Below are positions 34,207 to 41,627 of a stretch of 64,000 bases of DNA, piece after piece; the stretch's first letter is position 1, and each line of letters opens with the position of its first letter. The notes under the pieces were generated by a model, which was not told the origin of the DNA, made no database searches, and worked only from the letters and a program-made list of their open reading frames with translations. The stretch lies in NCBI RefSeq assembly GCF_900142145.1, contig NZ_FQZV01000010.1, positions 1 through 64,000 on the forward strand, written 5' to 3'. The DNA comes from Geosporobacter subterraneus DSM 17957 (GTDB taxonomy: Bacteria; Bacillota; Clostridia; Peptostreptococcales; Thermotaleaceae). Both the position numbers and the translations under genes were made by a program.

Positions 34207-34557
34207 TTACCTTATTTGCGGTTTTACTACTACTAAAAACATTTTGAACCGTTCTATGGCATCTAAGGCATGGGGGATATTGGCAGGCATAACCACAACT
34301 TCTCCTGCAGAAGCTTTGATTTTCTCCTCTCCGATAGTGATTTCTGCTGTTCCGTCTATAATATATACCAATGCATCGCCTGCTGCCGAGTGAGAACTGA
34401 TTCCCTCTCCTTTGTCAAACGCAAATAAAGTCATGCTCAAATCCAATCTTTGTGCTAAGGTTCTGCTTACGACTCTTCCCTCCTGATAATCAATCAAGGA
34501 TGCCATATCCACCGCTTGTGAAAAGGGCATATTTTTAATTAAGCTTTGTATTTCCAT
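34207..34557 (-). CDS. Cupin-domain protein
   Basis: Single-domain cupin of 116 residues. The two cupin motifs are recognisable: SSHSAAGDALVYIIDGTAEITIGEE and GEVVVMPANIPHALDA. Of the usual metal ligands the two histidines in motif one are partly replaced (SSHSA instead of HxH), while IPHAL keeps the motif-two histidine. Small cupins of this kind often bind small molecules or act as isomerase-like enzymes in clostridia. AGGAGG lies before the ATG. The gene is alone between a dispersed repeat and a hairpin. Confidence 0.88.
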   Translation of the reverse strand: MEIQSLIKNMPFSQAVDMASLIDYQEGRVVSRTLAQRLDLSMTLFAFDKGEGISSHSAAGDALVYIIDGTAEITIGEEKIKASAGEVVVMPANIPHALDAIERFKMFLVVVKPQIR

Positions 34558-34643
34558 AATAATCCTCCTTGTTTTTTCTTTAGTATAGCACCTGCGAAAA
34601 AAAACATGCTGTGATTTGAATCAAATTTTTCCAGTATCTTAAA

Positions 34644-34685
34644 AAATCACAGAAAAAAGTACGTCTCTGCCTTTTTCTGTGATTT
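34644..34685. repeat. Isolated hairpin upstream of the transposase remnant
   Basis: AAATCACAGAAAAA pairs with TTTTTCTGTGATTT across a 14-base loop. A T-run follows on the minus strand. It could be a stranded terminator or an edge of the mobile-element scar. Confidence 0.5.
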
Positions 34686-34730
34686 ATATTTACAATATTT
34701 TCAAATCAATCTCGCAAAATCAAATTCTGT

Positions 34731-35348
34731 ATGAGCAATTGTAATGACGATAAAATCATTCGTGTTAATATGGTAAAACATAGAATTAATCAAAATAAAA
34801 TAAAAGATGTGGAGGGACCTGTAAATTTCAACCTAAGATGTGCACGAATAAAGCTAGAAACAGAAGATGAAGAAATCCTTATAACCAATTTAGATCCTGC
34901 AGAGGCAGATCTAAAAGAACTAAAAGAGATCTATAACATGCACTGGGGAATCGAAACAAAATACAATCTACTCAAAAATGGAATAAAGTTAGAAAAATTT
35001 ACAGGCGATACCGATAGAGCAGTACAGCAGGATTTCTATGCCAGCATATATATCAGTAACTTGGCGAGTATAATGATTGCTGACGCACAAGAAGAGTATG
35101 ATAAGTTGCATCAAAACAGCCAAAAGAAACATGAGTATAAAATAAACCAACGAATGGCTATCGCCTATTTAAAAGAGGACTTGCTACATGTTCTATTACA
35201 GGATGATCTTCAAAAGGCCATGAAGTTGTATGAAAAATTCGTAAAAAAACTATCTAAACATGTAGTAGCCATCCGAAGGGATAGGAAGTTTGAGCGCCCA
35301 ACAAGGCATAACCCTAAATATGGGCGCACCAACAAAAAACTATTTTAG
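34731..35348 (+). pseudogene. IS4-family transposase, C-terminal fragment
   Basis: Only the last 205 codons of a transposase remain. The family signature is EILITNLDPAEADLKELKEIYNMHWGIETKYNLLKNGIKLEKFTG, where the Y-(2)-R-(3)-E-(6)-K motif appears as Y-N-M-H-W-G-I-E with histidine replacing arginine, followed by the downstream lysine. Full-length relatives have over 400 residues including the first two catalytic aspartates, which are missing. No intact terminal repeats are visible. It is a decayed insertion sequence, and neighbouring rearrangement scars (the T-box/symporter deletion) lie 700 bases away. Confidence 0.8.
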
Positions 35349-35572
35349 GAACGATATAGGGACAGTATGACGTTAAACATTACCATATTTATACAAATTA
35401 AGTTGACGACATTGGCCCTTGTGCCATTCCGCTGAATGTTCTATTTCTTATTCATATATAGATTACTTGCTTATATAAATGATTTTTTTATCTCTGTAGT
35501 AGAGAATCTATTCTCCGTAGCAATTGAAATCACTCTCTACATTTGTCAAACTTTGAGAGCATGTATCCATGT

Positions 35573-36190
35573 TTAAATGGCTGTAATATTTTTAAAAGCA
35601 GATTTAGATAACTGCTCCCATGTATACCATAGATCTCCTATTTCTCTCACTAAAAATGGATCAAATTGCAATCCTTTATTTATTTCGACCTCCTTTTTGC
35701 ATTTTTCCCACGAAAGTGCACTTCTGTAGGATCTATTGGAAGCCATTGCATCTATAGCATCGCAGATTGCAATAATTCTCGATCCCAGGGGTATATGCTC
35801 TCCAATAAGCCCTTTGCAATATCCTTTGCCATCCCACCGCTCATGATGATATAGAACAATATTGGCAATGTCCTTTAGACTGTCTGAACGGTTTAAAATG
35901 TTATATCCTATTTCCGGATGTTTTTTAATAGATAACCATTCTTCAACCGTCAATTTCTCTGTTTTATTTAAGATATGATCTGGAATTCCAATCTTGCCTA
36001 TATCGTGTAGATGGGCTGCTATATGGATATCTTCTAGTGCTCTGCCCTTTATTCCTATCTTGTTTGCTAAGTCATAGGCCATATCTGCCACTCTGCTAGA
36101 ATGCCCGCTGACATATATATCTTTTGCTTCTAGTGCCCCAACAAGGCATTCTATCACATCATGATAGATTTCTTTTGCAATACATTTCAT
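35573..36190 (-). CDS. HD-GYP domain protein (c-di-GMP phosphodiesterase-like)
   Basis: Stand-alone HD-GYP domain of 205 residues. The metal motifs are GHSSRVADMAYDLANKIG, H62-D63 in AHLHDIGKIGIPDHILNK, HPEIGYNIL, and YHHERWDGKGY. The GYP motif reads G-Y-C (123-125), with cysteine replacing proline, a change that may affect activity towards c-di-GMP. No sensor domain is attached. AAAAGGGG precedes the ATG. It follows the Fur-like gene by 43 bases on the same strand, so the two are probably one operon opposite a diguanylate cyclase gene. Confidence 0.9.
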   Translation of the reverse strand: MKCIAKEIYHDVIECLVGALEAKDIYVSGHSSRVADMAYDLANKIGIKGRALEDIHIAAHLHDIGKIGIPDHILNKTEKLTVEEWLSIKKHPEIGYNILNRSDSLKDIANIVLYHHERWDGKGYCKGLIGEHIPLGSRIIAICDAIDAMASNRSYRSALSWEKCKKEVEINKGLQFDPFLVREIGDLWYTWEQLSKSAFKNITAI

Positions 36191-36233
36191 TTATTCTGTC
36201 CCCTTTTACAAAAAAATTGTCTCATTGTAAGTG

Positions 36234-36635
36234 CTATCCAACCAACTTACTGCATTCTTGGCATACTCCTAGAAGATCAATCTTTCCTCCCATGACACAG
36301 ATACTTGATAAAGGATTATCTGGATATTGGAGCTTAACGCTGGCAGCTGTTTTACTTTTCCATCCGCACATATGGCAGGTCAGCTCAATATCATAATAGT
36401 TGGATAACATGAAATACCTAGTTCCATCTTTCAATGTGCTGCAATAAATGATTCGTTTCGACAGCAGTTGATCCATTACTCTGTAGATCGTTCTTATTGT
36501 CATGGTTTGTTTATCAATGTTTACGGCAGCTTCAATATCATACACACTAAGTGCTGTACCCTCTTTTTGCCTAAATATTTGATATATGAGCTCTTCTTTC
36601 CTAGATACTCTGGAAGTACTATTCTTCAACTTCAT
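36234..36635 (-). CDS. Divergent Fur-family metalloregulator
   Basis: Fur-like protein of 133 residues. The winged helix reads LSVYDIEAAVNIDKQTMTIRTIYRVMDQLLSKRIIYCSTLKDGTRYFM, and two CxxC pairs (CHMCGWKS and CQECSKL) form the structural zinc site. The histidine-rich regulatory motif that normally precedes the first CxxC is missing (YYDIELTCHMC), so its sensing site is altered; it may respond to another signal or be constitutively active. The ATG at 36635 follows AAAGGAG at good spacing; the frame start at 36659 does not. It is divergent from a GGDEF gene across a Fur-box-like site. Confidence 0.82.
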   Translation of the reverse strand: MKLKNSTSRVSRKEELIYQIFRQKEGTALSVYDIEAAVNIDKQTMTIRTIYRVMDQLLSKRIIYCSTLKDGTRYFMLSNYYDIELTCHMCGWKSKTAASVKLQYPDNPLSSICVMGGKIDLLGVCQECSKLVG

Positions 36636-36711
36636 ATAATATTCTCCTTTGTCCAGCAAGTTTTGGTTCTTTACTGGGTGTTGATCATCTGTTTACTCAG
36701 CCCATTATTTA

Positions 36712-36740
36712 TTGACAGTTTCAAAGCACAAAGTTATAAT
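36712..36740 (+). promoter_or_regulatory. Consensus sigma-A promoter of the diguanylate cyclase
   Basis: TTGACA (36712-36717), exactly 17 bases, TATAAT (36735-36740): a perfect consensus promoter, which normally requires a repressor to be useful. Confidence 0.88.
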
Positions 36741-36754
36741 GATATTAATTATCA
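36740..36754. promoter_or_regulatory. Fur-box-like operator
   Basis: TGATATTAATTATCA is one base from the 7-1-7 Fur consensus TGATAAT-N-ATTATCA. It touches the -10 hexamer of the cyclase promoter and would cover the transcription start. Confidence 0.75.
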
Positions 36755-36779
36755 TTTTCATTTAAGAAAGGAGTATTGT

Positions 36780-37874
36780 ATGACGCAAATCCACAATCTT
36801 CGAACGCGAAAGATTTACGAATTCTACTTAGGTGTTCAAATCATGAGTATTGTCATGATTCTTGTAATTTTAAATATATTTAAACTATTTGATGAGGCTT
36901 CTAACTTTCAGATCAGGGTTTTCGTTTATTTATACGGTATTTACATTCTGTTTAAATTGCTTTATTATATTCGTAAAGCTTATTTTCAAAGTCAGAAGGA
37001 TGAGCCGGGCGATGAGTTCACAAGCCTGCTGATTGCTCTTTTGGATATGCTCTTCTTAACTTTCTTTTTGCATTTTACAAACAGCTATTTTCATATTCTC
37101 TCCCATTTATTTTACTTCTATATTACATTTCAGAGCATTTTGTTTCATCACAAAAGCTATTCAATCTTTAGTACTTTGGCGGCCATTGGTTATTCACTTT
37201 TAACGCTTTTAAATAATCGTAGCCATCTATTTACTTATGAATCCGTCATTCATATAGTCCTCTTCTATCTTTTAGGTTACATATTATCCACTGTAATCAA
37301 TGAAATCAACCGATTGGAGTATAACATCTCTTTTATGAACAATGAGTTAACCCAAAAAAATCAGCAATTAAGTGAGATGGCCAATAAGGACTTTTTAACC
37401 AATATGTATAATCATAAATGCTTCTATTTTCATTTTTGTGAATTCATTAAAAAAACAGAGATAAGCAATTCTCCCTTTAGTCTGGCACTGCTGGATATAG
37501 ACAATTTTAAAAAAATCAATGATACTTACGGTCATCTCGCCGGTGACATGATTCTAAAGGAAATCTCTCTATTGATCTTAAATAATATCCGGCAAACGGA
37601 TATCGCTGCCAGATATGGAGGGGAAGAATTTGCCATCATTTTTCCTAATACCTCTTTAGATGAGGCTAAATTCATTTGTGAAAGAATCAGAAGCTCTATT
37701 GAAAAACACTCTTTTTATGTCAATGATAAAATCCTTAGGGTAACCATCAGCGGCGGGGTTCGAAACAGCTCCTGCTTTAGTCCCTCCTGTCAGCAGCATG
37801 GGTTTTTAGATTCTGTAGATCAACTGCTCTACGAAGCAAAATCCCTGGGTAAAAACCAGATCCTGTCTGCCTGA
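36780..37874 (+). CDS. Membrane-bound diguanylate cyclase (GGDEF)
   Basis: Protein of 364 residues with about six N-terminal membrane helices (roughly 15-170) and a C-terminal GGDEF domain. The active-site loop is GGEEF (280-284), with the metal aspartate in LLDIDNFKKINDTYGH, and an inhibitory RxxD site is present as RQTD (271-274), five residues upstream. An active, product-inhibited cyclase is therefore expected. GAAAGGAG precedes the ATG at 36780; the longer frame back to 36468 overlaps the Fur-like gene and the promoter and is not used. The promoter carries a Fur-box-like site, suggesting induction by iron limitation. Confidence 0.92.
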   Translation: MTQIHNLRTRKIYEFYLGVQIMSIVMILVILNIFKLFDEASNFQIRVFVYLYGIYILFKLLYYIRKAYFQSQKDEPGDEFTSLLIALLDMLFLTFFLHFTNSYFHILSHLFYFYITFQSILFHHKSYSIFSTLAAIGYSLLTLLNNRSHLFTYESVIHIVLFYLLGYILSTVINEINRLEYNISFMNNELTQKNQQLSEMANKDFLTNMYNHKCFYFHFCEFIKKTEISNSPFSLALLDIDNFKKINDTYGHLAGDMILKEISLLILNNIRQTDIAARYGGEEFAIIFPNTSLDEAKFICERIRSSIEKHSFYVNDKILRVTISGGVRNSSCFSPSCQQHGFLDSVDQLLYEAKSLGKNQILSA

Positions 37875-37910
37875 GTTTCTAGAAATATGCTCTAAAAACC
37901 CTTCCTATAT

Positions 37911-37936
37911 TAAAAGGACCTATGCAGGTCCTTTTT
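37911..37936 (+). terminator. Terminator of the diguanylate cyclase gene
   Basis: AAAAGGACC / GGTCCTTTTT stem with a TATGCA loop. Confidence 0.88.
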
Positions 37937-38014
37937 AGTGTTTATCCGGAAATTACAGGTAAAAGGCCGCCTCCACATTCTATATCTTAGCAGCATTCTT
38001 TGTCCCCTGAAGTT

Positions 38015-38170
38015 TTATTTATGGGATTGATGGCTTTCACATTCATTCGATATGCTGCAAGAATCGCCACAACTGTCACAGCCTCCGCCGGACTTCTGCC
38101 TTTTGATATAACGATATATGCTATAAGCCACAATGGCAGCAATCAATCCGCCAACAACAAAATCAGCCAT
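38015..38170 (-). CDS. FeoB-associated Cys-rich membrane protein
   Basis: Short gene of 51 codons. The product starts MADFVVGGLIAAIVAYSIYR, one membrane helix, then a basic YIKRQKSGGG linker and a cysteine-rich tail CDSCGDSCSISNECES. This is the pattern of the small FeoB-associated proteins found after feoB in Firmicutes. GAGAGG lies before the ATG. It follows feoB by 85 bases in the same direction. A role in handing Fe(II) to or from the FeoB pore has been suggested for the family; function is not settled. Confidence 0.88.
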   Translation of the reverse strand: MADFVVGGLIAAIVAYSIYRYIKRQKSGGGCDSCGDSCSISNECESHQSHK

Positions 38171-38255
38171 TTCTTCCTCTCCCTTTTATAGATTTAGAAG
38201 GTGCTATAGTTTCAAATCTTTATAGATAAGAATCTATTATTCTTTAATCACGAAC

Positions 38256-40313
38256 CTATGCTAAACCAATGCCCAATAAACTTCCTATCTGATATACAAG
38301 CATAGATACAATCCAAGCTACACCGCATTGATAAGCCACAGTAAACAAAGTCCATTTCCATGAATCCAACTCTTTTTTTGCTGTAGCAATTGCTGCGAAG
38401 CAAGGGGCATAAAGCAGAACGAATACCATTAATGAATAGGCTGCCAATGGAGTAAAATGAGCTTCGAGTGCTGCTCCCAAGGCCCCGGTCAATTCCTCCA
38501 GCTCCTGACCAATATAAAGAATGCCTAATGTACCTACAACTGCTTCTTTTGCCACTAAGCCAGCAAGTAATGCGGCTCCAATTTGCCAATGAATCTCTGT
38601 GGTTCCTTTAATCACGCCAAAGCCATTTAAGGTAAACAGAGGAGCCAGCCACCCGCCAATGATACCGAAAATACTATCGGCAGAGTCTTCAACCATCTGC
38701 AGGGAGAAATCGAAGGTTTGGCAGAACCAAATGATCACCATCATTGAGAGTAAAACTGTACCAACTTTTATAACATATCCTTTTGCCTTATCCCAGGTAT
38801 GAATAAGAACAGATTTGATACTAGGAATCCGATAGGGAGGAAGCTCCATCACGAAGGGAGGCGCCTCCCCTTTAAATACGGTACGGTTTAATAAAACGCA
38901 GGACAGCATGGCCACCACCACACCTAAAGCATAGATGCTAAACACGATGGTTCCTTGATTTGATGCAAAAAAAGCTCCTGCAAATACGGCATATACCGGT
39001 ATTCTGGCCCCGCAAGACATAAAGGGCATGAGTGTGATTGTCAGCCGTCTGCTTTTTTCATCCTCTAGGGTTCTTGTACCCATGATAGCAGGTATTGCGC
39101 AACCATAACCCATCAGCAGCGGAACAAATGCTTTTCCTGACAGCCCAAAGGGTCTGAATACTCTATCCATTACAAAAGCAACCCTTGCCATATATCCGCT
39201 GTCTTCCAATAGAGAAAGACATAAAAACAATAACAGAATTAAAGGCAAAAAGCCTAGTAGTGCTCCTAAACCTGCAAATATACCATCGACCACAAGACTC
39301 ATCAGAATATCTGAAACTCCGATTCTTTCCAGAAAACCTGCTACTGCTTCTGGTACCACTTCGCCGGTAAACTCCGCAAAAGGGTCTGCAATGGCTGTAC
39401 CGATAGGTCCTAAAGCAATTTGAAAAATTGCATACATCACTAGAAAAAATATAGGCAGGCCTAATATGCGGCTTGTAACGATATTGTCAATTTTATCGGA
39501 GAAAGAAAGCTCTTCTTGTTTTCTGCCTTTTTTAATATGCTTTGAAACAATTTCACTGATGTAGCGATACCTTAAATCAGCGATTATGGTTTCTGTTTCT
39601 TCTTCAGCTTTTCCTTCCTCTGCTGCTGCTATTTCATCAATCGCCTTTGAAAACCCCTGGTCTAATTTTAATTTGTCCTTTATAATGCTGTCTTTCTCCA
39701 GTAATTTTATTGCATAATAGAGGGTATTGCCGTATCCGGATTTTTTTAGAATTTCTCTAATACCTTCAATGGCATCTCCCAGCTGGGTCTTCTCTAATGC
39801 CGTTTTACCATGAGGCTTAGGATTTTTTGCAAATGCTACTGCTCTCTCAAGGAGTTCCTTAATCCCTTGTCCCTTTACAGCAGTGATTGGAATTACCGGC
39901 ACACCCAGTTCTTTCTCCAATCCTTCAGTGTTGATTACATCACCATGCTTATTAACCTCATCCATCATATTCAACGCAATTACCATGGGTATTCCAAGTT
40001 CAATCAGTTGTGTTGTCAGGTAAAGATTTCGTTCAATATTTGTGGCATCTACGATATTAATAATAAGGTCCGGTGCCTCTTGTGAAAGATAATCCCGTGC
40101 AATTACTTCCTCCGGTGTATAGGGTGAAAGTGAATAAATGCCGGGTAAGTCAATAATATGAATATCTTCTTTTGTTTTTTTACACTTTCCTTCTTTTCGC
40201 TCTACTGTAACACCAGGCCAGTTCCCTACATGTGCGTTACTTCCGGTTAAATTATTAAAAAGCGTTGTTTTCCCGCTATTTGGGTTTCCCGCTAATGCAA
40301 AACGGTAAGCCAT
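38256..40313 (-). CDS. feoB: Ferrous iron transport protein B
   Basis: Iron(II) permease of 685 residues. The N-terminal G domain has G1 GNPNSGKTT (9-17), the switch region VGNWPGVTVERKEG, G3 DLPGIYSL and the G4 motif NMMD. A linker of helices follows, then the membrane part with two gate regions (PLILLLFLCLSLLEDSGYMARVAFVMDR, GKAFVPLLMGYGCAIPAIMGTRT) and the conserved SCGARIPVYA. It starts 19 bases after feoA and should be Fur-controlled through sites upstream. FeoC is absent; the small cysteine-rich protein downstream may be its functional partner. Confidence 0.97.
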   Translation of the reverse strand: MAYRFALAGNPNSGKTTLFNNLTGSNAHVGNWPGVTVERKEGKCKKTKEDIHIIDLPGIYSLSPYTPEEVIARDYLSQEAPDLIINIVDATNIERNLYLTTQLIELGIPMVIALNMMDEVNKHGDVINTEGLEKELGVPVIPITAVKGQGIKELLERAVAFAKNPKPHGKTALEKTQLGDAIEGIREILKKSGYGNTLYYAIKLLEKDSIIKDKLKLDQGFSKAIDEIAAAEEGKAEEETETIIADLRYRYISEIVSKHIKKGRKQEELSFSDKIDNIVTSRILGLPIFFLVMYAIFQIALGPIGTAIADPFAEFTGEVVPEAVAGFLERIGVSDILMSLVVDGIFAGLGALLGFLPLILLLFLCLSLLEDSGYMARVAFVMDRVFRPFGLSGKAFVPLLMGYGCAIPAIMGTRTLEDEKSRRLTITLMPFMSCGARIPVYAVFAGAFFASNQGTIVFSIYALGVVVAMLSCVLLNRTVFKGEAPPFVMELPPYRIPSIKSVLIHTWDKAKGYVIKVGTVLLSMMVIIWFCQTFDFSLQMVEDSADSIFGIIGGWLAPLFTLNGFGVIKGTTEIHWQIGAALLAGLVAKEAVVGTLGILYIGQELEELTGALGAALEAHFTPLAAYSLMVFVLLYAPCFAAIATAKKELDSWKWTLFTVAYQCGVAWIVSMLVYQIGSLLGIGLA

Positions 40314-40332
40314 CTTTTCTCCCCCTTATTCA

Positions 40333-40563
40333 TTATATCTTTTCTACCGTAACCTGATCGGCCTCAGCTTTTCTAATACTCAACTCATAGCCCCTTACGT
40401 TTACTTCAATGGGATCTCCTAGGGGTGCCACCTTTTTCATAATAATCTTGGCACCGGGTGTTATACCCATATCCATGAGCCTTCTCCGAATCGGTCCACT
40501 GCCGCCAATACTTTTGATGATGCCGCTTTCATTAGGTTTTAAGTCTTTTAAAGAAACTACCAT
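40333..40563 (-). CDS. feoA: Ferrous iron transport protein A (second copy)
   Basis: SH3-like protein of 76 residues supporting FeoB. The sequence MVVSLKDLKPNESGIIKSIGGSGPIRRRLMDMGITPGAKIIMKKVAPLGDPIEVNVRGYELSIRKAEAD is typical, with the RRRLMDMG helix and GDPIEV strand. GGGGG lies before the ATG at 40563; the frame extends further upstream without a site. It is coupled to feoB and preceded by another, shorter FeoA-like gene. Confidence 0.95.
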   Translation of the reverse strand: MVVSLKDLKPNESGIIKSIGGSGPIRRRLMDMGITPGAKIIMKKVAPLGDPIEVNVRGYELSIRKAEADQVTVEKI

Positions 40564-40597
40564 AATAATCCCCCTTAAGTGATATTCATAATGATTT

Positions 40598-40616
40598 GAT
40601 ATCAAAATTCATTATC
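40598..40616. promoter_or_regulatory. Weak Fur-box-like site between the feoA genes
   Basis: GATATCAAAATTCATTATC agrees with the 19-base Fur consensus at 14 positions, mainly in the right half. Confidence 0.4.
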
Positions 40617-40641
40617 ATTTGAAGTGTAAAATTTTTTTGTC

Positions 40642-40857
40642 CTATACCCGCACGAAAAGTTGTTGGGCAACACCTTTGTTTAGGGCCACCCTCGATCCTT
40701 TAATGCATACAATTAAATCACCATTTACTTCAGCCAATACGGATATGGCTGTACCTGGTAAAATTCCTAACCCTTCAAGAAACTTTTTCGTAGCCTCCTT
40801 GGCTACACATTTATTGACAACCGCTTCCTTCCCTATAGGCAACATGGTTAGAGGCAT
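40642..40857 (-). CDS. feoA: FeoA-like protein (first copy)
   Basis: FeoA-domain protein of 71 residues: MPLTMLPIGKEAVVNKCVAKEATKKFLEGLGILPGTAISVLAEVNGDLIVCIKGSRVALNKGVAQQLFVRV. The FLEGLGILPGT helix-turn and the GSRVALNKGVAQQLFV end are family-like, but it differs from the second copy. Two FeoA proteins before one FeoB are common in clostridia. AAGGAGG precedes the ATG. It is the first gene of the feo operon, immediately behind a near-perfect Fur box. Confidence 0.92.
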   Translation of the reverse strand: MPLTMLPIGKEAVVNKCVAKEATKKFLEGLGILPGTAISVLAEVNGDLIVCIKGSRVALNKGVAQQLFVRV

Positions 40858-40882
40858 AGACTTCCCTCCTTATTAATATTTT

Positions 40883-40904
40883 AATAACGATAATCATTAT
40901 CATA
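40883..40904 (-). promoter_or_regulatory. Fur box overlapping the feo operon promoter
   Basis: AATAACGATAATCATTATC (40883-40901) matches the 19-base Fur consensus at 17 positions. It overlaps an extended -10 on the minus strand (TGT-TATGAT, -10 at 40899-40904), so iron-loaded Fur should block transcription. Confidence 0.88.
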
Positions 40905-41163
40905 ACATGCTTTAAAAAAATACTATTCTGAATGATTCTGAACAGTAATGATTAATCCTTAACACCCCATTCCATTGGGCATTTCATTTTAATGAAGGCT
41001 CGGCTTAGGATAATGTCTACAGCTTCCATTATATGTATATATAACCGGTATGGAACGCAACTTTGCTGTAATTGTATCATGATTTTTTCTTAACTGTCAA
41101 TATTTTATAAAAAGAATACATTTTTGCTATAGGTTTACGCATCTATAACAAGATGTTATTTTG

Positions 41164-41219
41164 AGGAGCAGCGCTAGGTGTCTGCCTGCTTTTTTGGGAT
41201 CCCACCTAGGTCTGCTCCT
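41164..41219. repeat. Long inverted repeat (hairpin), unknown role
   Basis: AGGAGCAGCGCTAGGTG pairs with CACCTAGGTCTGCTCCT (15 of 17 positions) around a 22-base loop. No T-run fits a terminator and no neighbouring gene end lies near. The 40905-41163 stretch before it shows nothing I can identify. Confidence 0.7.
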
Positions 41220-41261
41220 GCATGTATTTTTCATTTTAATGGTATAAATCTATATAGATGT

Positions 41262-41455
41262 CATAGGCGTCAACTTAACCCATAATTTGTCATCCTGAGC
41301 GGAGTAAAACGGAGTCGAAGGATCTTTAAGCTAGATGATATATTCTGATAATCAAAAGTAATCTTGCTTATGTTCTATAAGATTCTTCGCTAACGCTCAG
41401 AATGACATGCTTCTAAGGTTTATTTGGAAATAATTGGATTACGTTGACGCCTATG
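41262..41455. repeat. Nested MITE-like element with family A repeat inside
   Basis: Outer perfect 13-base inverted ends CATAGGCGTCAAC and GTTGACGCCTATG enclose a family A repeat at 41288-41407 (TGTCATCCTGAGC ... GCTCAGAATGACA). There is no coding capacity, so any mobility would need a transposase in trans. Confidence 0.8.
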
Positions 41456-41546
41456 ATATAGATGTGTGATTAAGAAATCTACCCTTCAGCTTTACAGCAT
41501 AGAGACCCTTTCTTTAGAAAATCTCATAGTCATACAGAAATGGGTA
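41456..41546. repeat. Degenerate family B repeat
   Basis: Begins ATATAGATGTGTGATTAAGA, identical to the left end of the family B copy at 54185, and keeps AGAGACCCTTTC, then diverges. Confidence 0.5.
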
Positions 41547-41627
41547 CATCAGCTGCCGCATAATCCATAATCCAAATGCTTTTAATAAACTTAAGATTCT
41601 TGCATTATATTATACTCATGAAGTTTC

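Noticed and set aside
34731-35348. An intact insertion sequence
   Set aside because: Only the C-terminal part of the transposase exists and no terminal inverted repeats or target duplication can be seen.
36468-36779. N-terminal extension of the diguanylate cyclase
   Set aside because: It overlaps the Fur-like gene, the promoter and the Fur-box-like site; the ATG at 36780 has a proper ribosome binding site.
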